DNA of 64,000 nt from Lacibacter luteus (GTDB lineage Bacteria; Bacteroidota; Bacteroidia; Chitinophagales; Chitinophagaceae): positions 992,001 through 1,056,000 of the forward strand of contig NZ_SDHW01000001.1 of the NCBI RefSeq assembly GCF_004118265.1. Direction: 5' to 3'. Position numbers and translations under genes: made by a program. Positions 1 to 8,533 of this stretch are shown piece by piece; position 1 is the stretch's first letter, and every line of letters starts with the position of its first letter. The notes below the pieces were generated by a model. That model saw nothing but the letters and a program-made list of their open reading frames with translations, was not told the origin of the DNA and made no database searches.

Positions 1-1
1 A

Positions 2-508
2 AAAGAACAAATGAAAAAAGCACTGGCAGATGCTTTTGGCTATAAAGTACCAAATGATTTAATGGTAAGTATTTTAAACGACTCGGCAAACGGACATTTA
101 GTGGAGATTAAACTTGCCTATAACCAGTATTATGATTTTAAAGCCGGCAGCAAACTTTTTTATCCTGTACGCCAATACAAATTGAACGACGAGCCTATAA
201 AACCAGCTGAAAAACGAAAATTCGATTACCTGTTCAATTACCCGTACTTAAAAACCGATAAGATTACCTACAAACTGCCAACGGGTTTTGTAACAGAAAC
301 ACTGCCCCAACCCAAAGAAGTAAAAAGCAGCATTGTAACTTATAACAGCAAAACAGAACTGAATGAAAGCAAAACGGAATTAACGGTATACACCGAACTG
401 CAATTATTGAAACACCTTGTACCTGCCGTACAATATAACGAAGTTGCCAACAGTTTTGAAGCAATTAAAAAAGACGAAACTCAAAAAATAGTTTTAAAGA
501 AAGGATAA
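2..508 (+). CDS. C-terminal part of a DUF3857/DUF3858-type transglutaminase-like protein (5' end outside window)
   Basis: The reading frame is open to the left edge of the window, so the ATG at 11 is probably internal and the gene begins upstream. The visible 165 residues have the pattern of the C-terminal DUF3858 region that ends many Bacteroidota periplasmic proteins with DUF3857 and transglutaminase-like domains: a stretch around residues 85-100 like YKLPTGF-x-ETLPQP, then a beta-rich strand pair and a final IKKDETQKIVLKKG. No catalytic residues are visible because that part would lie upstream. The function of the family is not settled; many are exported and may act on cell wall or surface polymers. 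A strong hairpin terminator follows the stop codon by a few bases. The call rests on recognising the C-terminal pattern only. Confidence 0.6.
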   Translation, partial: KEQMKKALADAFGYKVPNDLMVSILNDSANGHLVEIKLAYNQYYDFKAGSKLFYPVRQYKLNDEPIKPAEKRKFDYLFNYPYLKTDKITYKLPTGFVTETLPQPKEVKSSIVTYNSKTELNESKTELTVYTELQLLKHLVPAVQYNEVANSFEAIKKDETQKIVLKKG

Positions 509-512
509 GAAA

Positions 513-540
513 AAAGCCCCGTTAAGGGGCTTTACTTTTT
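513..540. terminator. Bidirectional intrinsic terminator
   Basis: AAAGCCCC pairs with GGGGCTTT across a 5-nt loop, with T runs on both sides. It serves the gene ending at 508 and the convergent small gene at 566-679. Confidence 0.85.
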
Positions 541-565
541 GGACAAGAATACCAAAGTCTTCTAA

Positions 566-679
566 TTAATATTTTACAACTACAGTCAAAATTGCAATCA
601 CTAAAAAGGATACAATAAAGAGCGCCAGGGGTACATCTTTACGACTATAGGGCGGAATGGTTTTTTCAAAGCGTTTCAT
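566..679 (-). CDS. 37-residue single-helix membrane protein (small ORF)
   Basis: An ATG at 677-679 opens a 37-codon frame ending TAA at 566-568. The product starts MKRFEKTIPPYSRKDVP and continues with about 18 uninterrupted hydrophobic residues (positions 18-35) before the last two, K and Y. This is the form of a one-span membrane protein with a basic, cytoplasmic N-terminus. It sits between two convergent-friendly signals: the hairpin at 513-540 lies just after its stop and has a T run in its direction. The length, clean hydrophobic block and placed terminator argue for a real gene; no family is recognised and no function can be given. No Shine-Dalgarno is visible, which is usual for the phylum. 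Confidence 0.6.
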   Translation of the reverse strand: MKRFEKTIPPYSRKDVPLALFIVSFLVIAILTVVVKY

Positions 680-789
680 AGTAATATGATTTTTAAACGT
701 GAAAAGAGTCTACAATATAACGATTTTTGCCTTTACTCATTGCATTCTAACCAAAAAAAATTGCCAAAAAGCAGCTACCACAGCGGTTT

Positions 790-1305
790 TCAGAGGATCT
801 TCTTCATTAAACAGTCTGTTTGCAGATCGGTTCCCAGCAGAAATTTATGCTCATCAAACTTCTTAAATCCCCACTTTTCGTAAAACGAAATAGCCCTGCT
901 GTTCTTTTCCCATACACCCAGCCAAACGGCTTTCATCTGCATTTCTTCTGCTATCTGCAGGCAGCTTTGCATTAACGCTTTACCAACGCCTTTGCCAATT
1001 GCTTTATCCAACGCATAAATACGGGCAATTTCAATTGCAGATTCATCTTTCAGTTTATTCTCAACACGCATACGGGCATAGCCTAAAGCTTCGTGGTTGT
1101 GGTTAGCCAACAAAAAAATACCATTGCCCTCTTCTACTTCTTTCATCAACATTTCTTTTGTGAACTGCTCGTTCATAAACATCTCCATATCGGCCGCAGT
1201 ATTATCCTTTGCGAATGTTTGGTAAAAGGCAGTGCGGCTCAGATCGGCTATCAACTCAGCATCAGTTGCTGAAGCACGTGATACAGTAACTTCAAATTCG
1301 TTCAT
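790..1305 (-). CDS. GNAT family N-acetyltransferase
   Basis: The 171-residue protein spans a single GNAT domain. The acetyl-CoA pyrophosphate loop is visible as KAIGKGVGKALM near residues 100-111, followed by the usual helix and the WLGVWEKN / AISFYEKWGFKKF strand-helix pair that closes the fold. It would transfer an acetyl group from acetyl-CoA to an amine; the substrate is not predictable from sequence, although the WLGVWEKNxxAIxFYxKxGF stretch resembles PaiA/spermidine-type and similar amine acetyltransferases. It stands alone, divergent from the methyltransferase at 1392. Start chosen at the ATG preceding MNEFEVTVSRAS, which gives a full domain. Confidence 0.85.
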   Translation of the reverse strand: MNEFEVTVSRASATDAELIADLSRTAFYQTFAKDNTAADMEMFMNEQFTKEMLMKEVEEGNGIFLLANHNHEALGYARMRVENKLKDESAIEIARIYALDKAIGKGVGKALMQSCLQIAEEMQMKAVWLGVWEKNSRAISFYEKWGFKKFDEHKFLLGTDLQTDCLMKKIL

Positions 1306-1362
1306 TGTACAATTTTTATCGGAAGTATAAATTTCCTGAAATGTTTTACAATAATTAAAATT

Positions 1363-1370
1363 TATCTTTA
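1363..1370 (+). promoter_or_regulatory. Possible -7 promoter element (TATCTTTA)
   Basis: One mismatch to the Bacteroidota TAnnTTTG element, 21 nt before the start codon at 1392. The -33 region about 17 nt upstream is only T-rich, so support is limited. Confidence 0.35.
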
Positions 1371-1391
1371 GAACGACGATTAATTTAAACT

Positions 1392-2138
1392 ATGGACAGA
1401 CAGTATTGGGAACGTATTGCGCCTAACTACAACGAAGAAATTTTTGACGTACTTCAAAACGATAAAAGCGGAAAAATTATTCATGCCATTGAAACAGCAG
1501 CATCGAAAGACAAGACAGTAATGGATATTGGTTGTGCAATTGGCAAATGGATACCCTTGCTTGCTACTGCTTTTAAATACGTGGTAGCCACCGACATTTC
1601 TGCCATTAATCTCGACATTGCAAAAGAACGATGCAAAGACTATCCTAATGTAGATTATCAGCGGATGGATATGAGTGCTTACTCATTAACAGTAACCCCT
1701 TGCGATGTGGCTGTGTGCATTAATGCTATTTTAACCGACAATCTGAAGAAACGCATCAACTTCTTTCAATCGCTCGATCTCTGTTTAAACAAAGGAGGCT
1801 CACTTATACTGGTTGTTCCATCGCTTGAATCGAAACTGTACGCCAACATTATTGCTAACCGTTGGAATGTGGATGAGGAAAACAAAGAAAAAATAGCATC
1901 GGAAGAGAAAGCGTATGCTTTGGCAAAGAACATAAAGCAGGGTGTAACCGATATAGACAATGTGCCTACCAAACATTACCTGAAAGAAGAACTGGAGTTG
2001 CTGCTGAAACTCGAAGGTTTTACCGTAGACTGTGTTGAAAAAATAAACTATACCTGGAAAACAGAATTTCATAACCCACCCAAATGGCTGGACGAGCCAT
2101 ACCCATGGGACTGGATGTGTGTTGCACAAAAAGACTAA
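1392..2138 (+). CDS. Class I SAM-dependent methyltransferase
   Basis: The 248-residue protein has a Rossmann-type methyltransferase core. Motif I is VMDIGCAIGKW (residues 43-53), with the acidic residue of motif II in VVATDIS, and the CDVAVCINAIL stretch as motif IV. The GxGxG glycine loop is written G-C-A-I-G, a common variation. The substrate cannot be told; the N-terminal WERIAPNYNEEIFDV resembles small-molecule or ubiquinone-type methyltransferases. The C-terminal part (about 160-248) is an extra helical cap ending in PYPWDWMCVAQK. No operon partners: the neighbours are divergent or unrelated. Confidence 0.85.
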   Translation: MDRQYWERIAPNYNEEIFDVLQNDKSGKIIHAIETAASKDKTVMDIGCAIGKWIPLLATAFKYVVATDISAINLDIAKERCKDYPNVDYQRMDMSAYSLTVTPCDVAVCINAILTDNLKKRINFFQSLDLCLNKGGSLILVVPSLESKLYANIIANRWNVDEENKEKIASEEKAYALAKNIKQGVTDIDNVPTKHYLKEELELLLKLEGFTVDCVEKINYTWKTEFHNPPKWLDEPYPWDWMCVAQKD

Positions 2139-2303
2139 GCTTTATTTTACTAAACTCTAACGGTTATCACTACCGCTTTTCATTAGAAAAGAATGCAAAT
2201 ATTTATGCTTTGATTTGGCAGAAAAGTTAGCTACCTTTCTTATTACTCCCATCCTATCTCAACACTACCCTCGCTTTTTTTTCACATTTTAAAACAACAC
2301 AAC

Positions 2304-3020
2304 ATGAGAAAGATTTTTCTTCTCTGTTTGCTTGTTCCTGTACTTGGAATAAGCCAGAACAATGTGCTCAGCACTTTCAGAGTTTTTCCCAAAGCAGACA
2401 AATTGTTAGAGTTTGAAAAAGCATTAACGGCACATGCGCAAAAGTATCACACCGGCGATTGGAAGTGGCGGGTGTTTTATATTGAAAGCGGGCCCGATGC
2501 AGGGGGCTATCATGTAACGGAAGGGCCACTTAGCTGGGAGCAGCTTGATAAACGTGGCAACATCAGCACAGAACATACCGCAGATTGGGCAAAAAATGTT
2601 TCACCACTTACACTCGATCGTGGAACTACAGGCTATTCTGTTTTTAATGCCGAATTGAGTACAGTTGCTCTTACAGATTACAGCGACAAGATCATCATCA
2701 ACCATATGTTTATTAAACCGGGTATGATTAACAAAGCAACCGACCTCGTAAAGAAGTTGAAAAAAGTATGGGCTGCCGGTAACGAGAGCGTTGCGGTATA
2801 TAATGTAAGCCTTTCGGGACCGCCGCAAATTGTAACCGTAACAAGATTGAAACAAGGGTTAAAAGAATTAGCTCCCGGCTTTCGTAAACCAATGCCCGAA
2901 CGGTATAACGAAATACATGGCGAAGGAGCATGGGAATACTATTTGAAAGATTATGCGGAAGCTGTTGAAAACAGGTGGAACGAAATGCTTGTTTTCCGGG
3001 CAGATCTCAGTTCAAAATAA
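2304..3020 (+). CDS. Exported protein of unknown function, first of a paralogous pair
   Basis: The protein (238 aa) has an N-terminal signal peptide, MRKIFLLCLLVPVLGISQ, then a mature part with no recognised family. Two similar halves are suggested: residues 21-50 (STFRVFPKADKLLEFEKAL) and residues 128-160 (IIINHMFIKPGMINKATDL) each begin with a beta strand followed by a charged helix, as in dimeric alpha-beta barrel (ABM/EthD-like) domains. The next gene, 42 nt downstream, has the same layout and weak similarity, so the two probably form an operon and arose by duplication. Location is inferred to be periplasm or outer membrane. No catalytic motif is visible. Confidence 0.75.
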   Translation: MRKIFLLCLLVPVLGISQNNVLSTFRVFPKADKLLEFEKALTAHAQKYHTGDWKWRVFYIESGPDAGGYHVTEGPLSWEQLDKRGNISTEHTADWAKNVSPLTLDRGTTGYSVFNAELSTVALTDYSDKIIINHMFIKPGMINKATDLVKKLKKVWAAGNESVAVYNVSLSGPPQIVTVTRLKQGLKELAPGFRKPMPERYNEIHGEGAWEYYLKDYAEAVENRWNEMLVFRADLSSK

Positions 3021-3062
3021 CTCCGTTGTTAACACATCTCTTTCATTAAAAAAATCAACAAA

Positions 3063-3848
3063 ATGAAAATCTCGATTCTTCCATATACAAAAATGCTTTA
3101 TTGCATTTTGCTCATAGCCTTGCTGTTACCATTACGGCAACAGGCGCAAATAACTTCTTATCAATACCGGCATGTGCCTGCAAACAAAGTAGATGAATTT
3201 ATTAAACGTGAAACAACTTACTGGAGCAAGGTTGCACAAAAAGCAGTTGATGCAAAGAAGATGAGCTTTTGGGCATTGCTTGAAAAAGTTGGCGGTTACG
3301 ATTTGCCCAACTCGTCGAACTACTTATTCATAAATACATTCCCGAATATTGATTCTGCATGGTCGAGCGGCGTGTTTGATATTACTAAAGTATTTCCTGC
3401 TGTTCCTTACAGCCAGATGGAAACAGGTTCTTTTACAACAGTTACCAGTCAGTTGTTTTTACACGATGAAGATTGGGTTGAAGCAAAAGCTGTTAATCCT
3501 GCAAAAGATTTCAATTACGTGGTAATGAACTATCATCTTTCAAACGACGCACAGAGTTTTATTAACGCAGAAAAAAACATCTGGAAACCTTTTCTTCAAA
3601 CCGCTATGGATAAAAAACAAACCCAACAATTAGGTTGGGGAAATGCGATTGTACTTTCGCCAACAGGTGGAAATGTACAATTCAATACAGTTTCGTACGA
3701 CCTGTTCCGCACATTACAGGATGCGTTGCTCACTCCATGGGATCCTGCAACTGTTTTTCCCGACAATCTTCAACTTATCGGCAATATGCGCAAACAGGAA
3801 AGCGCAAGAGTTATTTACAGAGTTGTAAAAGTAGTGGCAGCAAATTAA
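3063..3848 (+). CDS. Exported protein of unknown function, second of a paralogous pair
   Basis: The protein (261 aa) starts with a long signal peptide ending LLLPLRQQAQ; an in-frame ATG at 3093 would give a more usual signal length. The mature part begins ITSYQYRHVPANKVDEFIKRE, which parallels the start of the preceding gene's mature part. It again shows a strand-helix unit near residues 158-175 (FNYVVMNYHLSNDAQSF) and a closing strand (RVIYRVVKVV). This suggests two ferredoxin-like halves, as in antibiotic-biosynthesis-monooxygenase-type folds. No family name is certain. It lies 42 nt after its partner and is followed by a strong bidirectional terminator, so the pair forms one transcription unit. 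Confidence 0.75.
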   Translation: MKISILPYTKMLYCILLIALLLPLRQQAQITSYQYRHVPANKVDEFIKRETTYWSKVAQKAVDAKKMSFWALLEKVGGYDLPNSSNYLFINTFPNIDSAWSSGVFDITKVFPAVPYSQMETGSFTTVTSQLFLHDEDWVEAKAVNPAKDFNYVVMNYHLSNDAQSFINAEKNIWKPFLQTAMDKKQTQQLGWGNAIVLSPTGGNVQFNTVSYDLFRTLQDALLTPWDPATVFPDNLQLIGNMRKQESARVIYRVVKVVAAN

Positions 3849-3912
3849 GCCAGCCCCTCTAACTTCTCCAAGGGATTGCTTAACACAACCCTTACTTTTT
3901 GCAGAGCAAAAT

Positions 3913-3950
3913 AAAAGAGACCTCTCCGATATTCGGAGAGGTCTCTTTTT
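3913..3950. terminator. Bidirectional intrinsic terminator, 17-bp perfect stem
   Basis: AAAAGAGACCTCTCCGA pairs perfectly with its reverse complement across a 3-nt loop. It lies between the convergent genes ending at 3848 (+) and 4005 (-). Confidence 0.9.
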
Positions 3951-4004
3951 ATAGAAAATTATGTAAATCGATAGCTGTAATAAACAAGTATCTTTTATGA
4001 ATAC

Positions 4005-5189
4005 TTAGAGATTTACATTTTCAATCACCATTGCACTTGCACCACCGCCGCCGTTGCAAATGCCGGCAGCGCCATATTTTGCGTTATTTGCTTTTAATAC
4101 ATTAATGAGTGTAACAATAATTCTTGCACCACTTGCACCCAACGGATGACCTAACGAAACGGCTCCACCATGTACATTAACTTTCGCAGGATCGAGTTGC
4201 ATACGTTTGCTGTTTTCGATACCAACAACTGCAAATGCCTCGTTCAGTTCCCAATAAGCAATATCGCTCATTTGCAAACCTGCTTTGGCAACAGCTTTTG
4301 GTACAGCTAATGCAGGTGATGTGGTAAACCATTCCGGCGCCTGCTCCGCATCGGCGTACGATTTAATTTTTGCAATAGGTTTTAATCCCAGCTCATCTGC
4401 TTTTTCTTTGCTCATTAACAGCAATGCTGCAGCACCATCGTTCATTGTACTTGCATTGGCTGCAGTTACAGTTCCATCTTTAATGAATGCAGGATTTAAT
4501 GTTGGTATCTTATCAAACTTTACATTGTAAGGCTCTTCATCTTTTGCAAACACAATAGGCTCACCTTTGCGTTGTGGAATTTCAACAGGCACAATTTCGT
4601 TATCGAACAAACCTTTTTCCCATGCAGCCTGTGAACGTTTATAACTTTCAATAGCAAATGCATCCTGATCTTCACGGCTGATACCGCATTCCTTTGCACA
4701 CAATTCCGCTGCATTACCCATAGCCTTACCATCGTACACATCAGTGAGACCATCTTTCGCCAATCCATCGATCAAACCTGTATTACCATATTTGTTTCCC
4801 CAACGTAAACTATCTACATAAAACGGAACATTGCTCATGCTTTCCATACCACCTGCAATAACAATATCTGCATCGCCAAGCATAATACTTTGAGCCGCCT
4901 GTGCAATAGCTTTCATACCGCTGGCGCAAACTTTATTTACAGTTGTACAGTTTACTTCGTTCGGCAAGCCTGCAAATTTTGCAGCCTGCCGTGCAGGCGC
5001 CTGACCAAGATTAGCCTGTATTACACAGCCCATTAAAACATCCTGTACTTTATTTGCATCAACACCTGCTTTTTGCAATGCGCCTTTAATGGCAACAGCT
5101 CCTAATTGTGTAGCGGTTAAACTTTTTAAACTGCCGCCGAAACTGCCCATTGGTGTACGAACAGCTGAGATTACATATACTTCTTTCAT
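4005..5189 (-). CDS. Acetyl-CoA C-acetyltransferase (thiolase)
   Basis: Condenses two acetyl-CoA to acetoacetyl-CoA, or runs in the thiolytic direction in fatty acid and amino acid breakdown. The catalytic nucleophile is Cys88 in NKVCASGMKA. The C-terminal active-site blocks are NVHGGAVSLGHPLGASGAR (His) and GICNGGGGASAM (second Cys). From the ATG at 5189 the protein is 394 residues, exactly the family's length; the longer open frame adds 20 residues that do not belong to the thiolase fold, so the internal start is preferred. It runs in the same direction as the DUF4403 gene upstream (77 nt apart). Biosynthetic versus degradative use cannot be told. Confidence 0.93.
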   Translation of the reverse strand: MKEVYVISAVRTPMGSFGGSLKSLTATQLGAVAIKGALQKAGVDANKVQDVLMGCVIQANLGQAPARQAAKFAGLPNEVNCTTVNKVCASGMKAIAQAAQSIMLGDADIVIAGGMESMSNVPFYVDSLRWGNKYGNTGLIDGLAKDGLTDVYDGKAMGNAAELCAKECGISREDQDAFAIESYKRSQAAWEKGLFDNEIVPVEIPQRKGEPIVFAKDEEPYNVKFDKIPTLNPAFIKDGTVTAANASTMNDGAAALLLMSKEKADELGLKPIAKIKSYADAEQAPEWFTTSPALAVPKAVAKAGLQMSDIAYWELNEAFAVVGIENSKRMQLDPAKVNVHGGAVSLGHPLGASGARIIVTLINVLKANNAKYGAAGICNGGGGASAMVIENVNL

Positions 5190-5266
5190 ATAGCTTGTAG
5201 CATTTGAGATTGCGAAGTTAACGATTGTAAGCAAAAAAACTCGCTGCATGAAAAGGCGGATCCAAC

Positions 5267-6721
5267 CTATTTAACAGAAGTATTTTTTTTGATGCGTAGT
5301 TTTTTACCCGGTTTCATTTCCATTAGTTTAATATCGGCAATGGCTCCTGCATGAATTTTAAAATGAACCTGGTCCTTTGCCATAATAATTCTACAATCCT
5401 TTACATACAAATGATCGAAATTAATTGCCACCGATTTTCCGGCTTTTCCTTTTGCGATCGCTTCTTCTACTAAAGGAGGAACAATATGAATAAACGAATC
5501 CAGTTTCAGCGAAAGTTTCGATGCAATGGTATCTCTTATGTTTTGATGCAGCAATTCTTCACCTGCATTAACCAAACTGTTATCAGAAGCAATGGCATAC
5601 TCAAAATTATTAATGCGGATCGTTTGTGTTGCCACCTCAAATTCCGGCTTTCCACTTGCAATCATTTTCCCTGCTATATCTTTTCCTGTATTGATCTCAA
5701 CAGAAAGACCTGCTTCCGATGCATAAGCCCGTACATCTTTAACAGAAACATTGTAACCTTTAGCTGTAAACGATTTTCCTTTCAGGAGCTTGTTGATCTC
5801 TTCATTTATTTCATCGAACGATGCAAATGCATATAAATACAATTCCGAAGTGGGCGATACATTGCGCAGCGATTTAAACATGGGCAATCGTGAAGGTGCT
5901 GCAAGATTCGTTGTATCCGTCATCATCATCATTTTTGCCCGCACACTCGTATAACAGGCTATAATACCGGGCTGCAATTCTACCTTACCTTCAATGCTGT
6001 TACAGGTAAATTTCATCCAGGCCATCGGTTGCTTACGATGCACCACCAAGGGCTTTTGCAGATCGGTCCATATTTTACTGATTACCGGTTCAAGCGATAC
6101 CGATTCATTGATTTCCTTGTCGAGCATATGTATAAGCTGCTGTTCATTTTCATTCAGCCACTTGCTTACTTTCTTTTCAAGATTATATTTAACCGGCCCA
6201 AACTGCAACACAGGTTCTTTTATCCAAGCAACTTTCTGCACTTTAAATTTTGTAAGAATATTCCAACCCGCATCAATACCAACTGTTGTTGCAAGCTGAA
6301 TAACAACCTGCGCCTCTACAGTTTTAAACCTGTCGGTAATTAATTTTCCTAAACGGCTGTTTACAATTTCGCCGGTAATGTGTAAGGGTAAATTACAAAG
6401 CAATCTGTTGCCCGATGTTGTAATACGTATGGGGTCAATTTTGGTGAACTCCAGTTTTACTTCGTCCTTTTTATTTGAGGATGGATATACGGTAGTTTCT
6501 AAAAAGCGCCCGGTTATTTTTTTGTTGATCCACTCTTCAAAATTTTTCACCTCGTAAAAAACAGGAATATTAATAGTTGACACAGGAATATCGACAGATG
6601 TTATTTCTCTGATGGGATCGGCCATAGCTGCCATTCTGTTTTTATAACAGCCTTTACAGCCTGTTAAAACAAGCAGAAGTAAGCACACAATAAATCCATA
6701 TAACAACTTTGTGTATTTCAT
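5267..6721 (-). CDS. DUF4403 family lipoprotein
   Basis: The chosen start, ATG at 6721, gives MKYTKLLYGFIVCLLLLVLTGC, a signal peptide with a clear lipobox (LTGC), so the protein is probably anchored by a lipid at its N-terminal cysteine. The mature part (about 460 aa) has repeated beta-rich segments with the pattern expected of DUF4403, including the opening STINIPVFYEVKNFEEWIN and a C-terminal segment ending in LKLDSFIHIVPPLVEEAI and KDQVHFKIHAGA. The fold has been compared with tubular lipid-binding domains, but no biochemical role is established. The family assignment comes from pattern memory; the lipoprotein call is read directly. Confidence 0.7.
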   Translation of the reverse strand: MKYTKLLYGFIVCLLLLVLTGCKGCYKNRMAAMADPIREITSVDIPVSTINIPVFYEVKNFEEWINKKITGRFLETTVYPSSNKKDEVKLEFTKIDPIRITTSGNRLLCNLPLHITGEIVNSRLGKLITDRFKTVEAQVVIQLATTVGIDAGWNILTKFKVQKVAWIKEPVLQFGPVKYNLEKKVSKWLNENEQQLIHMLDKEINESVSLEPVISKIWTDLQKPLVVHRKQPMAWMKFTCNSIEGKVELQPGIIACYTSVRAKMMMMTDTTNLAAPSRLPMFKSLRNVSPTSELYLYAFASFDEINEEINKLLKGKSFTAKGYNVSVKDVRAYASEAGLSVEINTGKDIAGKMIASGKPEFEVATQTIRINNFEYAIASDNSLVNAGEELLHQNIRDTIASKLSLKLDSFIHIVPPLVEEAIAKGKAGKSVAINFDHLYVKDCRIIMAKDQVHFKIHAGAIADIKLMEMKPGKKLRIKKNTSVK

Positions 6722-6955
6722 GGCACAATGTTTTACTCCGGGTATTATTTTATCCGGACCTGCATACATAACCAACCAATACTTAGATAAACCGGGTATA
6801 CAATTTCAAGAAACAGGCCAAGAAAATTATTTGCAACAAACTGCGTCTCTATCGGCCCGCATCCGCTTAGCTAAATGGAACAGAAAGACCGCCTGCTTTC
6901 GGTATTGAAGTTAAGTGTTAGCAGCTTGTTATTATCCGGGTTTTGAAATAAATAA

Positions 6956-6990
6956 AAAAGCCTTGTTCGTATTGAAAGAACAAAGCTTTT
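6956..6990 (-). terminator. Intrinsic terminator of the 7011-7349 gene
   Basis: Read on the minus strand, AAAAGC(T)TTGTTC pairs with GAACAA(G)GCTTTT with one mismatch, followed by a six-T run. It lies about 20 nt past the stop codon. Confidence 0.75.
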
Positions 6991-7010
6991 GTAAAACCAT
7001 CGGAGTTTGT

Positions 7011-7349
7011 TTAATCCCACAAGGTACCATCGAGCCCAAGAATTGTACCTATCCACAACCCAAAAACATAAACAATAAGACACAACGCAAACGCTGCAAT
7101 TTTTTGCCAGCCTGTTTTGCTGCGCATCGGCTTCATTAAATAATAAAAGAATCCACCAGTTGCTCCGGCTAAAGGAACAACAATCAGCGGCCTTAGTTTC
7201 CAGTAAGGCGACCATGCAGGATCTGGATTATTTACTGTGGAAAGGAGAAGAACGATCAGCAGCAAAGCTATGCCGGCGCCAATTAAAACAGGCATCAGAA
7301 ACGACGACTGTTGAGAGGTTTGTTTTAAAGAAGATTGATTCGCTGTCAT
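7011..7349 (-). CDS. Small membrane protein with three predicted helices
   Basis: A 112-residue protein with hydrophobic segments at about residues 18-38, 52-71 and 83-103. The middle segment reads RPLIVVPLAGATGGFFYYLM and the protein ends GLDGTLWD. This pattern matches a family of small Bacteroidota membrane proteins that databases often carry under the transferred name KefB-like; the protein is far too short to be a KefB potassium antiporter and lacks its domains, so that name should not be taken as function. It is a single gene with its own terminator. Confidence 0.7.
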   Translation of the reverse strand: MTANQSSLKQTSQQSSFLMPVLIGAGIALLLIVLLLSTVNNPDPAWSPYWKLRPLIVVPLAGATGGFFYYLMKPMRSKTGWQKIAAFALCLIVYVFGLWIGTILGLDGTLWD

Positions 7350-7498
7350 ACAGATCTATTTAAATACAAGTAATTAAAAGCACTTTGAATTGCAAAGTAA
7401 AGTAAAAAACTTTACTCCTCCAACAGCTTTTCTTTGTTTTAAAAGGAATCTCTTAATTAAGCTTAGGACTTTACGAAGCCGTTATTGGCACTTCGGTA

Positions 7499-7843
7499 TT
7501 ACTTCGCCATTAAGGGTTGTGCATCAAAGTGGATGCCCTCCCAGCCTGATACCATAAAATTGCGGATATTGGCATGATTGGTTGCTTCTGGATGTTGCAA
7601 CACATCAACCCTGTAATAATCGCCAAAGCAGCTAAGCGTTTCTTCTTTTGTTAAATGCTGCAAACGTGCAAATGCAAACAACTTGCAGGAGCCCGAATTA
7701 CTGCCAACTTCGTTAACAGCTGAACCATTGGTAAAACGCACAGGCGTAAAATCGTAATTGGCGTCAATGGTTGCAATGGTATCGGTAAAGGCAATCGCAT
7801 CGGGATTGCTGCGGAGTTTGCTTAAAAAATCATCAATGCGCAT
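7499..7843 (-). CDS. HopJ type III effector-family domain protein
   Basis: From the ATG at 7843 the protein is 114 residues, beginning MRIDDFLSKLRSNPDAIAF. The conserved HopJ block is plain near residues 72-105: ETLSCFGDYYRVDVL, then HPEATNHANIRNFM and GWEGIHFD. The family was named from a Pseudomonas effector, but close relatives are common in free-living gammaproteobacteria, Bacteroidota and even plants, so a housekeeping role is more likely than secretion into a host. No type III secretion genes are in the window. The longer open frame adds 24 hydrophobic residues upstream that are not part of the family, hence the internal start. Confidence 0.85.
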   Translation of the reverse strand: MRIDDFLSKLRSNPDAIAFTDTIATIDANYDFTPVRFTNGSAVNEVGSNSGSCKLFAFARLQHLTKEETLSCFGDYYRVDVLQHPEATNHANIRNFMVSGWEGIHFDAQPLMAK

Positions 7844-7921
7844 AACAGATTTTTTTTGAATGAAAATTGAGAGCGCAAAGATGAAGAGAAATCTGCGAAT
7901 AAAATGAGCGAACAAAAAGTC

Positions 7922-7942
7922 GACAGGGCTGGCAATCCTGTC
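7922..7942. repeat. Short hairpin in the 7844-8049 spacer
   Basis: GACAGG and CCTGTC form a 6-bp stem around a 9-nt loop between two divergent genes. There is no T run; its role is unknown. Confidence 0.4.
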
Positions 7943-8049
7943 AGAACATCAAGCAACAGCGCCCCTTCGTCAAACAAATTATTCAGTACTGTAAAGCTTA
8001 TCGTCCTTTGTACTGTTCATTTATTTAACTCATATAAAACCTTACAAGC

Positions 8050-8508
8050 ATGAACACAAAAAGAATTTCTGCAGTACTTACACTCATTGTAGCATGTGCG
8101 TTATTGCTTTCCTTTATTAAGCCTGCCGGCGGCGAGGGTTTTGAAATTTATGTAGACAACACCCTGGTACTTCGCCAGTTTAACCAGGAAATGAAACAGC
8201 TGAAAAATATTCAGCTTACAGCAAGCAACAGCAAAAGTGTATTGAAGGTGAAATTTTATCATTGCGGTATGACGGGTAAAAGCCGGGTGCTGGAACTGAA
8301 AACTTCCGATCAAAAAACATTAAAGCATTGGCAGTTTAAAAACGAAGAAGGAAAGAATTTTGGAATAACAGTAGCTATTAAAGACATTCTTGATTCGCAG
8401 AAACAAACCGGCAGTGGCGCACTCTATCTTTATTATGCATCGAAAGAAACTCCGGAGGGACGTTTACTCGCAGGTATTGTTGGAGCCAACGCAACTGCAA
8501 AAAAATAA
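8050..8508 (+). CDS. Exported protein of unknown function
   Basis: A 152-residue protein with a hydrophobic N-terminus (residues 7-24, ending near LLSFIKPAGG) that looks like a signal peptide or an anchor. The rest appears beta-rich: FEIYVDNTLVLRQF, IQLTASNSKSVLKVKFYHCG and ALYLYYASKETPEGR. The layout recalls small C2/PLAT-like or jelly-roll folds, but no family is recognised. It is a stand-alone gene followed by a strong terminator. Confidence 0.7.
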   Translation: MNTKRISAVLTLIVACALLLSFIKPAGGEGFEIYVDNTLVLRQFNQEMKQLKNIQLTASNSKSVLKVKFYHCGMTGKSRVLELKTSDQKTLKHWQFKNEEGKNFGITVAIKDILDSQKQTGSGALYLYYASKETPEGRLLAGIVGANATAKK

Positions 8509-8533
8509 ACGCTGTTCCGGCAAATAGATTAAA

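Noticed and set aside
7011-7349. KefB potassium transporter
   Set aside because: The 112-residue, three-helix protein lacks the exchanger and RCK domains of KefB; the name is a database artefact.
7499-7843. Type III secreted effector
   Set aside because: The HopJ domain is widespread outside pathogens; no secretion apparatus or chaperone gene is present.
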